DNA of 64,000 nt. Origin: Proluteimonas luteida (lineage in GTDB: Bacteria; Pseudomonadota; Gammaproteobacteria; Xanthomonadales; Xanthomonadaceae). The notes beneath the pieces were generated by a model, which had not been told where the DNA came from, ran no database searches, and was given only the letters and a program-made list of their open reading frames with translations. Below are positions 32,065 to 44,583 of this stretch, in pieces. Both the position numbers and the translations under genes were made by a program. Each line of letters opens with the position of its first letter. Position 1 is the first letter of the stretch. Where the stretch lies: positions 101,997 to 165,996 of the forward strand of contig NZ_JAIWPT010000010.1 of the NCBI RefSeq assembly GCF_021191695.1, given 5' to 3'.

Positions 32065-32580
32065 TTACTGGCGCGTCGGCGCGTCCTGCACGGTGCCGAC
32101 CTGGATGCGCCGCGGCGTGGTCTCGGGCCGCTTGGGAATGCTGATCTCCAGCACGCCGTTGTGGCCGCTGGCGGTGATCGCGTTGGCATCGGCGCTATCG
32201 GGCAGCGTGAAGCGGCGATGGAAACGGCCGGTGGCGCGTTCCACGCGCGAGAACCGCACTTCATTGCGTGCGCCCTCGGCCGCGTTGTCCACGTCGGCGG
32301 CCAGCGGCTTGCGCTCGCCCTTGAGGCTGAGGATGCCCTTGTCCATCCAGATCTCGACGTCCTGCGGGTCGATGCCCGGCAGGTCGGCCAGGATCACGAA
32401 GCGGTCGCGCTCCTCGCGGATGTCGACGCGCGGCACCCACTGGCTGGTGACGACCGAGGACTCGTCCTGGGCATCGGCGCCCGGCACGAACTGGTTGAGG
32501 AACTGGCGCATTTCGTCCTGGAAGCTGGTGCGTTCGGGACCGGCCTGGCGCGGGCCGACGCGGAAACCTTCGTGTCGCAT
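32065..32580 (-). CDS. Hsp20/alpha-crystallin small heat-shock protein
   Basis: A 171-residue small heat-shock chaperone. Start at 32580 because AGGAG lies 8 bp upstream; a longer in-frame reading to 32682 has no homology. The alpha-crystallin domain (about 45-145) begins VPRVDIREERDRFVI and ends with the GVLEISIPK motif; a C-terminal extension contains RRIQVGTVQ, an I-x-V motif for oligomerisation. A sigma32-like promoter precedes it. Confidence 0.94.
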   Translation of the reverse strand: MRHEGFRVGPRQAGPERTSFQDEMRQFLNQFVPGADAQDESSVVTSQWVPRVDIREERDRFVILADLPGIDPQDVEIWMDKGILSLKGERKPLAADVDNAAEGARNEVRFSRVERATGRFHRRFTLPDSADANAITASGHNGVLEISIPKRPETTPRRIQVGTVQDAPTRQ

Positions 32581-32631
32581 GGTGATGACTCCTGTGCATT
32601 CGGATGCGGCCGTTGCGCCGCGATGCCCTCG

Positions 32632-32659
32632 ATCTATGTCCCCCGCCGCCACTTTCAAG
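32632..32659 (-). promoter_or_regulatory. Candidate sigma32 heat-shock promoter of hsp20
   Basis: On the minus strand CTTGAAA (32653-32659) is followed, after about 14 bp, by CATAGAT (32632-32638). CTTGAAA is the sigma32 -35 consensus; the -10 only partly matches CCCCATNT. It stands 52 bp upstream of the hsp20 start. Confidence 0.6.
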
Positions 32660-32723
32660 CGCGGCGTCGCGCTCATCCACAAGCGGCTAGACTTGTGTTC
32701 ACCCTCCCTCCGAGCCCGCCCGC

Positions 32724-33203
32724 ATGACCATCCAGATCGGCGACACCGTCCCCGAGGTCGCCCTCAAGTACATCCATGACGGGGTGCGCGTCATCGACAC
32801 GCCGACGCTGTTCAGCGACAAGCACGTGGTGCTGTTCGCGGTCCCCGGCGCCTTCACCCCGACCTGCTCCGAGCACCACCTGCCCGGCTTCATCGAGCAG
32901 TTCGACGCATTCCGCAAGCGCGGCATCGACGTGGTCTGCCTGTCGGTCAACGACCCGTTCGTCATGCAGGCCTGGGGCGAGAGCCTCGACGTGCCCGACG
33001 GCCTGCTGATGCTGTCCGACGGCAACGCCGACTTCGTCAAGGCGGTCGGCCTGGACATGGATGCCAGCGCCTACGGCATGGGCACGCGCGCCAGGCGCTT
33101 CGCGCTGTACGCGGAGGACGGGGTGGTCCGGCAGCTGTTCGTCGAGGCGCCGGGCGAATTCAAGGTGTCGTCGGCGGAGAACGTGCTGGCGCACCTGGAC
33201 TGA
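32724..33203 (+). CDS. Peroxiredoxin, Prx5-type
   Basis: A 159-residue thiol peroxidase. Peroxidatic Cys48 in PGAFTPTCSEHH, the AhpE/Prx5-like pattern with no obvious resolving Cys close by. Likely glutaredoxin- or thioredoxin-recycled and cytosolic (family knowledge). Its 3' end overlaps the convergent pbpC gene by 44 bp (33160-33203), so the two transcripts are antisense to each other over the stop region. Confidence 0.93.
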   Translation: MTIQIGDTVPEVALKYIHDGVRVIDTPTLFSDKHVVLFAVPGAFTPTCSEHHLPGFIEQFDAFRKRGIDVVCLSVNDPFVMQAWGESLDVPDGLLMLSDGNADFVKAVGLDMDASAYGMGTRARRFALYAEDGVVRQLFVEAPGEFKVSSAENVLAHLD

Positions 33204-35658
33204 CACGCCCCTCGCCGGAAGGCGCCTGCCGGCCGGCGATCCGGAACTCGACGCTGGCCCAGGCGCCGCTGGCGGCCAGCGCGGTCAGCGCATGCCGGCC
33301 CGGGGTGTCGAACTCGTGGCGCAGCCACTGGCTGCCGCGGGTCTCGCCGATCCAGCGGCCATCGAGCAGCCACTGCACCTGCGTCTCGGTGCCGATCGCC
33401 CGAAGCTGCAGGCGGATGCCGGTGCCGCTGCCTGGCGGCCGCACCAGTGTCACGCCGGCATCCACGCCCTCGATGTGCAGCGCGCCATCCACGTCGCGGC
33501 CGTCGGCCGCGCAATCCGGCGCCAGCGGTGGCAGCCGTGAGGCCCGGCGGGTCGCCGCGGGCAGCCAGGGCGACGCGAGCGCCGGCCAGCGGGCGACCTG
33601 CACGGACCGGCGCACGTGTTCGCCACGGCAGTCCACCGACAGGCGCAGGCCCGTGGCCGCGTCGACATCGAAACGCACCGCGCCCGCGCTCCACAGCCGC
33701 GCATCGCGTTCGGCGAAGGTCGGCGGCACGTTGCCGTCCAGGGTCCAGGCCTTGCGCCGCTGCTGGCACAGCGCGGGGTCCTGCGCGGCGGCGGCGGTGC
33801 CCAGCGGCCAGCAGATCTCGACCTCGCGCACGTTGCGCGGCGGCGGCACCGGCAGCGCATCGCGGCGCGCCTGCGGCAGGCTGTCGATGGTCTCGAAGAG
33901 CAGCGGCAGTGCGGTGATCGCGCCGTACTGCCCGGGCAGCGGCGTGCCGTCCGGTCGTCCGACCCAGACCCCGACCGTGTAGCGGCCGGTGCCGCCGACC
34001 GCCCAGGCGTCGCGGTAGCCGTAGCTGGTGCCGGTCTTCCACGAGACCCGCGGACGGTTGCCCGGGTCGAAGGTGTCGGCGCGCTCGCCGGGGCGGGTGT
34101 TGGATTCGAGGATCTCGCGCACGATCCACGCCGCGCCGGGCGACAGCAGCCGTCGCTCGCGCACGGGGTCGTCGGCGGTATAGCGCACACGGCCGGCGAT
34201 GCCGCCGCGATGCAGCGCCGCATGCGCGCCGACCAGGTCCTCGAGGGTGGCGCCGGTGCCGCCGAGGATCAGCGTCAGGTTCGGCGCCGCGCCGCGCGGA
34301 AAGCGCAGGCCGATGCCGGCGTTGTCCAGGCGCGAGGCGAAGCGCGCCGGCCCGACGCGGTCCAGCAGGTCCACCGCCGGCACGTTCAGCGACAGGCGCA
34401 GGGCGTCGGCGACGCCGACCGGGCCGTTGAACGCGGCGTCGAAATTGCCGGGGCGGTAGCCGCCGAACGACTGCGGCGCGTCGACCAGCAGGCTTTCGGA
34501 ATGCACCAGGCCGTCGTCGAGCGCCATGCCGTACAGGAACGGCTTCAGCGTCGAGCCGGGCGACCGCCACGCGCGGACCATGTCGACATGGCCCAGCCGC
34601 GCCGTGTCGCCGAACTCGACCGAGCCGACATAGGCCAGCGCCTCCAGCGCGCGGTTGTCGACGACCAGCAATGCCGCCGAGGTGCGCTCCGGCAGTTGCG
34701 AGAAGTAGCTGGCCACGCGCTGTTCGAGCACCCGCTGCAGGCCGATGTCGATCGTCGAGACGATCCGCGCCTCCCGCGGATGCGCGCTGCGCAGGCGCTG
34801 GGCCAGCAGCGCCGCGTGCTGCGGCTGGCGCAGGCCGCGGGCCACGACCGGTTCGATTCTGGCGTCGTCGACGTCCGCGCGCGACCACACGTCGAGCGCG
34901 GCCATGCGCGCGAGCACCTTGTCGCGCGCGGCGCGGGCCTGCTCCGGCGCGCGATCGGGCCGCAGCCGGCTGGGCGCCTGCGGCAGCACCGCCAGCAGCG
35001 CCGCCTCGGCATGCGACAGCCGCGACGCCGGCTTGCCGAGATAGGCCCAGCTCGCCGCCTCGACGCCCTCGATGGTGCCGCCGAACGGTGCCCGCTGCAG
35101 GTACAGGGTCAGGATCTCGTCCTTCGACAGGTGCGCTTCGAGCTGCACCGCGCGCAGCATCTGCACCAGCTTGCCCGGCAACGAGCGCGCACGCGCCGGC
35201 TCCGCTTCGAGGATCCGCGCGACCTGCATCGTCAGCGTCGAGCCGCCCGAGACGATCCGGCCGCCGCGCAGCCACTGCCAGCCGGCGCGCGCCATCGCCA
35301 GCGGATTGACCCCGGGGTGGCGGCGGAACCAGCGGTCCTCGTAGCCGAGCAGCGCCTGCAGGTACAGCGGCGACACCGTCTCCGGCGTCGCCGGATGGCG
35401 CCACACGCCGTCGCCATCGGCGAACGCGCGCAGCGGCGTGCCGTCGCGCGCGACGACCAGCGTGCTGGTGTCGGCGGTCTTGGGCAACCGCGGCGGGAAC
35501 GCCAGGTCGAGCGCCAACAGTGCCAGCAGCAGCGCCACCGTGCCCCAGCGCAGCCACGGCAGCAGCCGCTTCGCTGCCCGGGCCACGCGCGCGTCGCGCG
35601 CCTGCCGCACGACGGGCACCGGCGCCGCCGCGCGGGGCTCGTCCGGCGCCGGATTCAT
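33160..35658 (-). CDS. pbpC: Penicillin-binding protein 1C
   Basis: An 832-residue bifunctional peptidoglycan synthase. One membrane helix near 36-55 anchors it to the inner membrane; the GT51 glycosyltransferase domain has YEDRWFRRHPGVNP and GGSTLTMQVAR; the transpeptidase has SPGSTLKP (SxxK), SLN and SWKTGTSYGYRDAW (KTG); a BiPBP_C domain closes the protein. The ATG at 35658 lies 19 bp after the alpha-2-macroglobulin stop, so the two form an operon as in E. coli yfhM-pbpC. The 3' end overlaps the convergent peroxiredoxin gene. Confidence 0.95.
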   Translation of the reverse strand: MNPAPDEPRAAAPVPVVRQARDARVARAAKRLLPWLRWGTVALLLALLALDLAFPPRLPKTADTSTLVVARDGTPLRAFADGDGVWRHPATPETVSPLYLQALLGYEDRWFRRHPGVNPLAMARAGWQWLRGGRIVSGGSTLTMQVARILEAEPARARSLPGKLVQMLRAVQLEAHLSKDEILTLYLQRAPFGGTIEGVEAASWAYLGKPASRLSHAEAALLAVLPQAPSRLRPDRAPEQARAARDKVLARMAALDVWSRADVDDARIEPVVARGLRQPQHAALLAQRLRSAHPREARIVSTIDIGLQRVLEQRVASYFSQLPERTSAALLVVDNRALEALAYVGSVEFGDTARLGHVDMVRAWRSPGSTLKPFLYGMALDDGLVHSESLLVDAPQSFGGYRPGNFDAAFNGPVGVADALRLSLNVPAVDLLDRVGPARFASRLDNAGIGLRFPRGAAPNLTLILGGTGATLEDLVGAHAALHRGGIAGRVRYTADDPVRERRLLSPGAAWIVREILESNTRPGERADTFDPGNRPRVSWKTGTSYGYRDAWAVGGTGRYTVGVWVGRPDGTPLPGQYGAITALPLLFETIDSLPQARRDALPVPPPRNVREVEICWPLGTAAAAQDPALCQQRRKAWTLDGNVPPTFAERDARLWSAGAVRFDVDAATGLRLSVDCRGEHVRRSVQVARWPALASPWLPAATRRASRLPPLAPDCAADGRDVDGALHIEGVDAGVTLVRPPGSGTGIRLQLRAIGTETQVQWLLDGRWIGETRGSQWLRHEFDTPGRHALTALAASGAWASVEFRIAGRQAPSGEGRVSPGAPARSPPTTP

Positions 35659-35677
35659 GCCCTGGCGGCAGCCCGCC

Positions 35678-38600
35678 TCAGGGCTGCACCACCGTGATCG
35701 TCGCCGGCACCGACGTGCCCACGCCGCGCAGCTGCGGCCGGTACATGTCCTCGACCAGCGGCGGCGGCGCGGTGTAGGTGCCGGGGCTGACCGCGCGCAC
35801 CAGGTAGAACAGACGCGCGGTGCGGCCGCGGTCGAGCTTGAGCGCGGCGACGTAGCGGTCGTCGCGGTACTCCTCGTGGCGGACGTCGGCGGCACTGCCG
35901 CGCTCACTGACGCTGATGCCGTCGACGACCACATCGGCCCACTGCTTGGCATCGCCGAGGTTGAAGTTCTCGACTTCCAGGCCGGCCGGCAGCAGGTCGG
36001 TCAGCAACGCGTCGGGCATGCTGCGGTCGGCGACGACCGACAGCAGCACGATCAGCGCCTCGCCCTCCTTCAGCGGCGCGGGCGTCCACGGCCTGCCGTC
36101 GGTGGTGAACAGCCGGCGCTCGACCTTGATGACGCTGGCATCGGCGGCCGGCGCGCTGCGCGGCACGCCGGCGACGTCGATGCTCGCGTACAGCGGCGCC
36201 GCCGCGCCGCCGGCATCGACCAGCTGCGGGGTGAAGCGCACGCCACGGCGCAGCGCCGCGTCGTCGTAGCCGCGGGCGACGATCTTCGCGGCCGGCACGT
36301 TCTCGTCGCTGCCGCCCTCGTTGAGCACGCCGGACACGCGGTTGCGGGTATCGGCCATCAGCGCGCGTCCCAGCCGCGCCAGCGCGATCTGCTCCTGGGT
36401 GCTCAGGTACATCCAGCCGCGGTTGCGGCGCGCGTCGATGTCGCGGCCGATGTCGACCGCGCGCGCGTCGTAGACCGGGCGCGCGAGATCGCGCTCGTGG
36501 GTCAGCGCGATCATCAGCGACGCATCGCGCAGCGGCGTGCCGTAGTCCCACAGATAGCCCGGACGGTCGCCCTTGAAGTTGAAGCCCTCGTCGATCGCCT
36601 TCTCGCCGCGCGCCTTGTCGCCCTGCAGCGACAGCGCCAGGCCCAGGTGCACCAGCGGCAGGCCGGTGCGGGTGTTGTCGCGCTCGTTGTCGTAGAGCGC
36701 GCGCAGCGTGCCCAGCGGCGCGCGGTTGACCCGCGCCAGCACGTAGCCGGCATAGGCCTGGTAGGCGAACTTCAGGTGGCTGCGCTCGGACTGGCCGTAG
36801 AACTCGTTGCCGCCGGTCAGCAGGTCCTCGCCGAGCCGCTCCAGCGATTTCTGCACCAGCGCATCGGGTACCGCGAAACCGGCCTCGCGCGCGTCGAGCA
36901 GGAACTCGACGATGTACGGGGTCAGCATCGGATTGACGTAGCCGTCGCTGCCCCACATCGAGAAATGCCCGCTGCCGACCTGCATCGAGGCCAGCCGCCC
37001 GAACGCGCCCTCGACCACCTGCCGGCGCCGCGCGGCGTCCACGCCCTCGATGCCGAGCATCGACGCGGTCGCCTCGTCGAGCTGCAGCGCGGCGTAGCCC
37101 TTGCTGGTGGTCTGCTCGGCGCAGCCGTAGGGGTAGTCCAGCGCACCGCGGATCGCCGCGGCGAACGGGATCGGCGGCAGCGCGCTGACGCTGAAGCGCG
37201 CGTTGACCGAACCGGCCATCAGGCCTTCGGCGGCCGACGCGTCCAGGTGCAGCGGCGTGGCGCCATCGAGCACCCGGGTGCGCGAGCGCAGCACCTGCGG
37301 CCACGCCGGGCGCACCGGCAGGTCGTAGCTGCGGTCGACCTTGACGCCGTTGCCGTCGACCCGCACGCGGACCTTGGCGACGGTATACCCCTCCTGCGCC
37401 GACAGGGGGAAGCTCAGCGTGGTCCGGCCGTCGGCGGCCAACGTCGCCGTGCGGCTGCCCTCGCCGACCGTCAGCGGGCCGATGCCGTCGACCCGCACCG
37501 CGAACTCGCCGGCGCGGCCGCTGAAGTTGCTCAGGTCCAGGGTCACCGTGCTGCGGTCGCCCGGCGCCATGACCCGCGGCATGCTGGCCTCGGCCACCAG
37601 CGGCGCGCGCACCAGGGTCTCGACGTCGCGGCGGCCGTAGCTGTCTTCGGAGAACACCAGCGCCGACACCCGCAGCGTGCCGTTGAAGTCGGGCAGCTGC
37701 AGCGGCACCCGCGCGTTGCCCTGCGCGTCGAGCTTCACCGGCCCGGCGAACAGGTCCACGGTCTGTACCCGCGCGGTCGGCCGCCGCGCCTGCGGCAGCG
37801 CGCCCAGCGGCGCGTCGCCGCCGAAGCGCAGCCTGGCCGTGCCGCCCTCGAAACTCTCGATGACGCGGCCGTAGAGGTCGTAGGCATCGACCCCGAACCG
37901 GCGCTGGCCGAAGAAATGCGCGAACGCGTCCGGCACCGGGAAGCGGGTGATGTTGAGGATGCCGACATCGACCGCCGACACCGTGACCCAGGCGTCCTTG
38001 CCGGCCAGCTGCGGCGCGCTGACTGTGACCTGCATCGGCTGCTCGGGACGGGTCTGTTCCGGTGCCTTCAGGCCCACCGCGACACGGCGGTCGCGGCGGT
38101 CCATCGGCACATGGGCGATGCCGACCGCGCGCGCCGGGGTGACCAGGCTGGTGGCGCTGCCGCCGCGGAACACCAGCGCGGTGACATAGACGTCGTGCCG
38201 CTCCCAGTCCTCGGTGACCGGGATCTCGAAGGTGCTGCCGGGCCGCGCGTCGATCTCGTGCAGGTACAGCATGCGATCGCTCTCGACCAGCAGCAGGCCC
38301 TTGCCGGGATGCGGCGGCGTCACCGTGACCTGCATCGTGTCGCCGGCGCGGTAGCCGGTTTTGTCGAGCGAGACCTTGACCTTGTCGGGACGCGCGTCGA
38401 GGCCGCGGTTGCCGTCGTCCCAGCTCCAGCCGGCGCGGAACGGGTAGCGCGACACCAGTTTCGTCTGCGGATCCTCGACGTCGATGCGGTACTCGCCCCA
38501 CTCGACCGGGAAATCGAAGCGCACGGCCTCGTTGCCCGCATCGACGGTGCGCGTCTGCACGGTCTCGAAGCGGCGGTTGAATTCGTAGCGCCAGCCGTTG

Positions 38601-40636
38601 TCGTCGTCGACCCAGTGGTAGTCGCGGTGCTCGCGCACCAGCGAGACCTTCAGGCCCTGCAGCGGCTGCGGTCGGCCGTCGCGGTCGACGCGCACGAGTT
38701 CGAAACGCGCATTGCTGTTGGCGTCGGCGCCGTCGTCGACTTCGAACAGCGGGCGCACGCCGACCAGCGCATCGGCCGGCCACAGCACCCGCTTGAGCGT
38801 GCGGGTGACGCTGCGCCCGCCGGTCTCGTACAGGCTGCCGGAGACGATCGCGGCGATCGGGGTCGTCGGCCTGGCCTCGTCGGGCAGCGCAATCCCGGCC
38901 TGCAGCTTGCCCTGCGCGTCGAATTCGCCGTCGACGGCATCCCTGGCCTCGCGCGGCAGGTCGACGGTGGGGTCGCCGAAGAAATAGCCCGGCAGGCCGT
39001 CGACCGGCTGCCGCTCGACCGCGACCGCGAGCCGGGCGGTGAAGCGGTTGCCGGCGGCCGGCGCGCCGTACAGGTAGGCGCCGGTCGCCTCCAGCCGCAG
39101 CGGCTCGCCCGGCCTGAGCATCGCCGGCGCGTCGAGGTCGAGCTTCATGCGCTCGGGCAGGAACTCCTCGATCCGCAGGGTCATGCCCTGCACCGCCTCG
39201 CGGCTGGCCGGATCGGTGCGGAACTCGACCCGCCAGGTGCCGGTAGGCGCATCGACCGGGATCTCCCTGTCGAAGCGGAAATAGCCCGATTCCCCGGGCT
39301 CGACCCGGGTCTCGAAGAAGGTCTTGCCGTCGGGCTGGCGCAGCCGTGCGAACAGGGTCTGCGCGCTGCCGTCCTTGCGTTCGACCGGACGCCCGTCCTG
39401 GTCGCGCAGCAATGCCGAGATGCGCACCGTCTCGCCGGGGCGGTAGAGATCGCGCCCCGACCAGGCGAACACGTCGAACCAGGCCTGCTGGCGGCCGCTG
39501 ACGGCGAACTCCGACAGATCCAGCGCCGGCTGGTTGAACGGCAGCAGCGAGACGTCGCTGCCGCGGGTGGCGACCAGCACGTGCGCCGCATCCAGGGTGT
39601 AGTCGAGGAGCGCGTTGCCGCGCGCGTCGGTGGCGCCGCGGAAGACCGTCTCGCCCTTGCCGTCGAGCACTTTCAGCTCACTGCCGCCGAGCGGCCCGCC
39701 GCCATGCAGCGACGCGGTATGCACGAACAGCTTGTCCTTGTACGCGCGCGCGTGCAGGCCGATGTCGCTGACGGTGAAGAACGCGGTCTCGAACTGGTCG
39801 CCGAACGCGCCGGCGCGCTTCATCACCGCGAAGTACAGGCCGGGCGCCTGCAGTTCACGCACGTTCTGTACCGGCAGGTAGGTCAGCACGCGCTCGTTGC
39901 GCGCACCGTCGATCGCGAAACGGTTGACGTAGACCGGCTTGGCCAGCTTCGACAGCGGCGTGCGACCGCTGTACGGGCTGTCCAGCTCCCAGCTGCCGCG
40001 GCGTCCGCCGCGCTGGTACTGGCTCAGGAACGCCGGCAGCGCGTCGTCGTCGACGCGCAGGAACTCGACGTCGACCTCGTCGACGTTGATCGACACCACC
40101 GGCAGGCCGCGCGACTCCCGGGCCGGCAGCACGCTGCCCTGCGAGGCGAAGCCGACCACCGGTTCCAGCTCGCCGGTGAACACCTTGCGCTCGATGTCCT
40201 GGCCCAGGGTGTCGCCGCCGGCCGCGGTCAGCTTGCCGGAGATGCGCACCGTGTAGTCGCGGTTGGCCTCAACGTGCGGGAAGCGCAGCAGCTTGCCGTC
40301 GTCGTCCAGGGTCCAGCTGCCGTCGGCGCCGGCGTTGTCGGCCAGGGTCACCAGCGCATCGAAATCCTGGGTGCCGACCAGCGGCTCGGAGAACTCCAGC
40401 GCCAGCGCCAGCACGCCGTCGCGCTGGTCGGGAAACGCGCGGACCAGGCCGAAGCCCTCGATCTGCTCGCGCTGGGTCGCGATCGCCTCGCCGCCGGCGG
40501 CAGGCATCTGCCCACCGGGGTCGCGCTTGCAGGCGCCCAGCAGTGCCGCCAGCAGCAGCATGGCGACGACGCCGGCCCATCGCGACCCACGGCCGCCGTT
40601 CCCTCGATTACCGCTCCTGTGCACGCCAAGGCCCAT
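35678..40636 (-). CDS. yfhM: Bacterial alpha-2-macroglobulin lipoprotein (YfhM-like)
   Basis: A 1652-residue periplasmic protease trap, matching the YfhM length. A lipoprotein signal ends LLGAC; MG domains follow, then the thioester motif GCAEQ with Cys about 1172 and Gln about 1175, and a C-terminal complement-like domain. When a protease cuts the bait region, the thioester links to it (known for family). The start at 40636 (MGLGVHRS) is preferred over an ORF opening at 40732, since it directly precedes the signal. Operon with pbpC. Confidence 0.94.
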   Translation of the reverse strand: MGLGVHRSGNRGNGGRGSRWAGVVAMLLLAALLGACKRDPGGQMPAAGGEAIATQREQIEGFGLVRAFPDQRDGVLALALEFSEPLVGTQDFDALVTLADNAGADGSWTLDDDGKLLRFPHVEANRDYTVRISGKLTAAGGDTLGQDIERKVFTGELEPVVGFASQGSVLPARESRGLPVVSINVDEVDVEFLRVDDDALPAFLSQYQRGGRRGSWELDSPYSGRTPLSKLAKPVYVNRFAIDGARNERVLTYLPVQNVRELQAPGLYFAVMKRAGAFGDQFETAFFTVSDIGLHARAYKDKLFVHTASLHGGGPLGGSELKVLDGKGETVFRGATDARGNALLDYTLDAAHVLVATRGSDVSLLPFNQPALDLSEFAVSGRQQAWFDVFAWSGRDLYRPGETVRISALLRDQDGRPVERKDGSAQTLFARLRQPDGKTFFETRVEPGESGYFRFDREIPVDAPTGTWRVEFRTDPASREAVQGMTLRIEEFLPERMKLDLDAPAMLRPGEPLRLEATGAYLYGAPAAGNRFTARLAVAVERQPVDGLPGYFFGDPTVDLPREARDAVDGEFDAQGKLQAGIALPDEARPTTPIAAIVSGSLYETGGRSVTRTLKRVLWPADALVGVRPLFEVDDGADANSNARFELVRVDRDGRPQPLQGLKVSLVREHRDYHWVDDDNGWRYEFNRRFETVQTRTVDAGNEAVRFDFPVEWGEYRIDVEDPQTKLVSRYPFRAGWSWDDGNRGLDARPDKVKVSLDKTGYRAGDTMQVTVTPPHPGKGLLLVESDRMLYLHEIDARPGSTFEIPVTEDWERHDVYVTALVFRGGSATSLVTPARAVGIAHVPMDRRDRRVAVGLKAPEQTRPEQPMQVTVSAPQLAGKDAWVTVSAVDVGILNITRFPVPDAFAHFFGQRRFGVDAYDLYGRVIESFEGGTARLRFGGDAPLGALPQARRPTARVQTVDLFAGPVKLDAQGNARVPLQLPDFNGTLRVSALVFSEDSYGRRDVETLVRAPLVAEASMPRVMAPGDRSTVTLDLSNFSGRAGEFAVRVDGIGPLTVGEGSRTATLAADGRTTLSFPLSAQEGYTVAKVRVRVDGNGVKVDRSYDLPVRPAWPQVLRSRTRVLDGATPLHLDASAAEGLMAGSVNARFSVSALPPIPFAAAIRGALDYPYGCAEQTTSKGYAALQLDEATASMLGIEGVDAARRRQVVEGAFGRLASMQVGSGHFSMWGSDGYVNPMLTPYIVEFLLDAREAGFAVPDALVQKSLERLGEDLLTGGNEFYGQSERSHLKFAYQAYAGYVLARVNRAPLGTLRALYDNERDNTRTGLPLVHLGLALSLQGDKARGEKAIDEGFNFKGDRPGYLWDYGTPLRDASLMIALTHERDLARPVYDARAVDIGRDIDARRNRGWMYLSTQEQIALARLGRALMADTRNRVSGVLNEGGSDENVPAAKIVARGYDDAALRRGVRFTPQLVDAGGAAAPLYASIDVAGVPRSAPAADASVIKVERRLFTTDGRPWTPAPLKEGEALIVLLSVVADRSMPDALLTDLLPAGLEVENFNLGDAKQWADVVVDGISVSERGSAADVRHEEYRDDRYVAALKLDRGRTARLFYLVRAVSPGTYTAPPPLVEDMYRPQLRGVGTSVPATITVVQP

Positions 40637-40728
40637 CGCTCCGCCCCCACTGGTTGTCGTGGCGGCAGTATAGGCGCGGCGGCCGGCGGGCACGGGGATC
40701 CCCGACGCGCCCGCTCGCGCGCCGCGGG

Positions 40729-43434
<2,706 letters not shown>

Positions 43435-43539
43435 CTAGGGGGCTTGCATCCTGTCTGCGCGGCCCGGTTTTGCGGGTCCGGCACTCGCTGCCGGCCCAGC
43501 GCGTACCGGCCGCCGGCAACGCGTCGAAAAAGACAGGAA

Positions 43540-43548
43540 ATCATAGCA
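43540..43548 (-). promoter_or_regulatory. Extended -10 promoter element of gyrA
   Basis: On the minus strand TGCTATGAT (TGn plus TATGAT) stands about 105 bp upstream of the gyrA ATG. A TTGGGG at suitable distance (19 bp) is a weak -35. The 43435-43762 gap otherwise holds only the palindrome at 43678-43691. Confidence 0.55.
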
Positions 43549-43677
43549 CAAACGCGCCGTTCATCCCCAAGTTTTCCAACGTAAAAACAAGCACTTGACG
43601 CGAGCGACCGCCGCCTGCGCCGCATCCGGTGCGCAGGCGGCCACCACGGCCCGCGCGATACGGTGCAGGCAATCCAC

Positions 43678-43691
43678 CTGACAGCTGTCAG
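43678..43691. promoter_or_regulatory. Perfect 14-bp palindrome upstream of CPBP protease
   Basis: CTGACAGCTGTCAG is a perfect inverted repeat 72 bp before the ATG of the CPBP gene. Its TGACA/TGTCA halves resemble dimeric-repressor operators, but the regulator is unknown. Confidence 0.4.
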
Positions 43692-43762
43692 TTCTATTGC
43701 GCGTCGGTGCCCATGCACACTGCCGCGCAACGGGATCCGGCGGACAACGACGGGAGCAGGCG

Positions 43763-44545
43763 ATGCGCTGGCATGCGATCGGTTGGCGGCTGGCAGTGGT
43801 GGCGGCGGTGGTGGTCGCGGTGCTGCGCGCCATCATGGCGCTGTCGCCGCCGGCCTACGATGCGCTGCAGCGGCTGCTGGCAGGCGCGGCGTTCTCGCTG
43901 CTTGCGCTCGTGGCGCTGTGCGCATTGCTGCGGACCGACCCGCGCAGCCGCGGCGCCATCGCCATGGCCGGCACCGGCGCGAACCTGCGCGCGTTCGCCG
44001 GCGGCGTTCTGCTGTGGCTGCTGCCCGCCGCCATCGGCACCGCGCTGTGCATCGCCATGGGCTGGGTACGGATCAGCTTCGTCGGCGCCCTGCCGGACCT
44101 GCCGGCACGCCTCGCGTTGCTGGCGCTGACGGTGCTGCTGGTCGAGGCGCTGCCGGAGGAACTGCTGTTCCGCGGCTATGTGCAGTCGCTGCTCGGCACG
44201 CGGGTCGCGCGCTGGCTGGCGGTGGTGCTGCAGGCGGTGCTGTTCTGTCTGTGCGCGTGGCTGTCCGGTGCGATGCCGGACGCGACGCAATGGCTGTTCC
44301 TGCCCGGTTTCGCGCTGCTGCTCGGCTATCTGCGCGCGCTGTCGGGAAACGTCTGGACGACGGTCGGGATGCATCTGGCATGGATGACGTCGACGCAGAT
44401 CCTCGGCGCGCAGCACGGCCTGTTCGCCACCGGGAACCTCGGCACACTGCAGTTCCTCGCCTTCGCGCTGCTGCCGTCGGCGGTGGCGTCGACGGTACTG
44501 AATCTGCGGCGGCCGCGTTTCGACTGGCGGAGGCGTGGGGGATAG
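43763..44545 (+). CDS. CPBP-family intramembrane metalloprotease
   Basis: A 260-residue polytopic membrane protein of the CPBP/Abi family (prenyl protease-like). The EExxxR motif (PEELLFRGYVQ) sits near residue 130, followed by conserved His in MHLAWMTS. Eight or so hydrophobic segments span the sequence. GGGAGCAGG supports the ATG at 43763 over an upstream ATG at 43697. Substrates are unknown; relatives act in bacteriocin immunity, CAAX maturation or signalling. Confidence 0.88.
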   Translation: MRWHAIGWRLAVVAAVVVAVLRAIMALSPPAYDALQRLLAGAAFSLLALVALCALLRTDPRSRGAIAMAGTGANLRAFAGGVLLWLLPAAIGTALCIAMGWVRISFVGALPDLPARLALLALTVLLVEALPEELLFRGYVQSLLGTRVARWLAVVLQAVLFCLCAWLSGAMPDATQWLFLPGFALLLGYLRALSGNVWTTVGMHLAWMTSTQILGAQHGLFATGNLGTLQFLAFALLPSAVASTVLNLRRPRFDWRRRGG

Positions 44546-44583
44546 CGCTGCATGCGGCGCCATTGTCGCGATGCCCTCACGCC

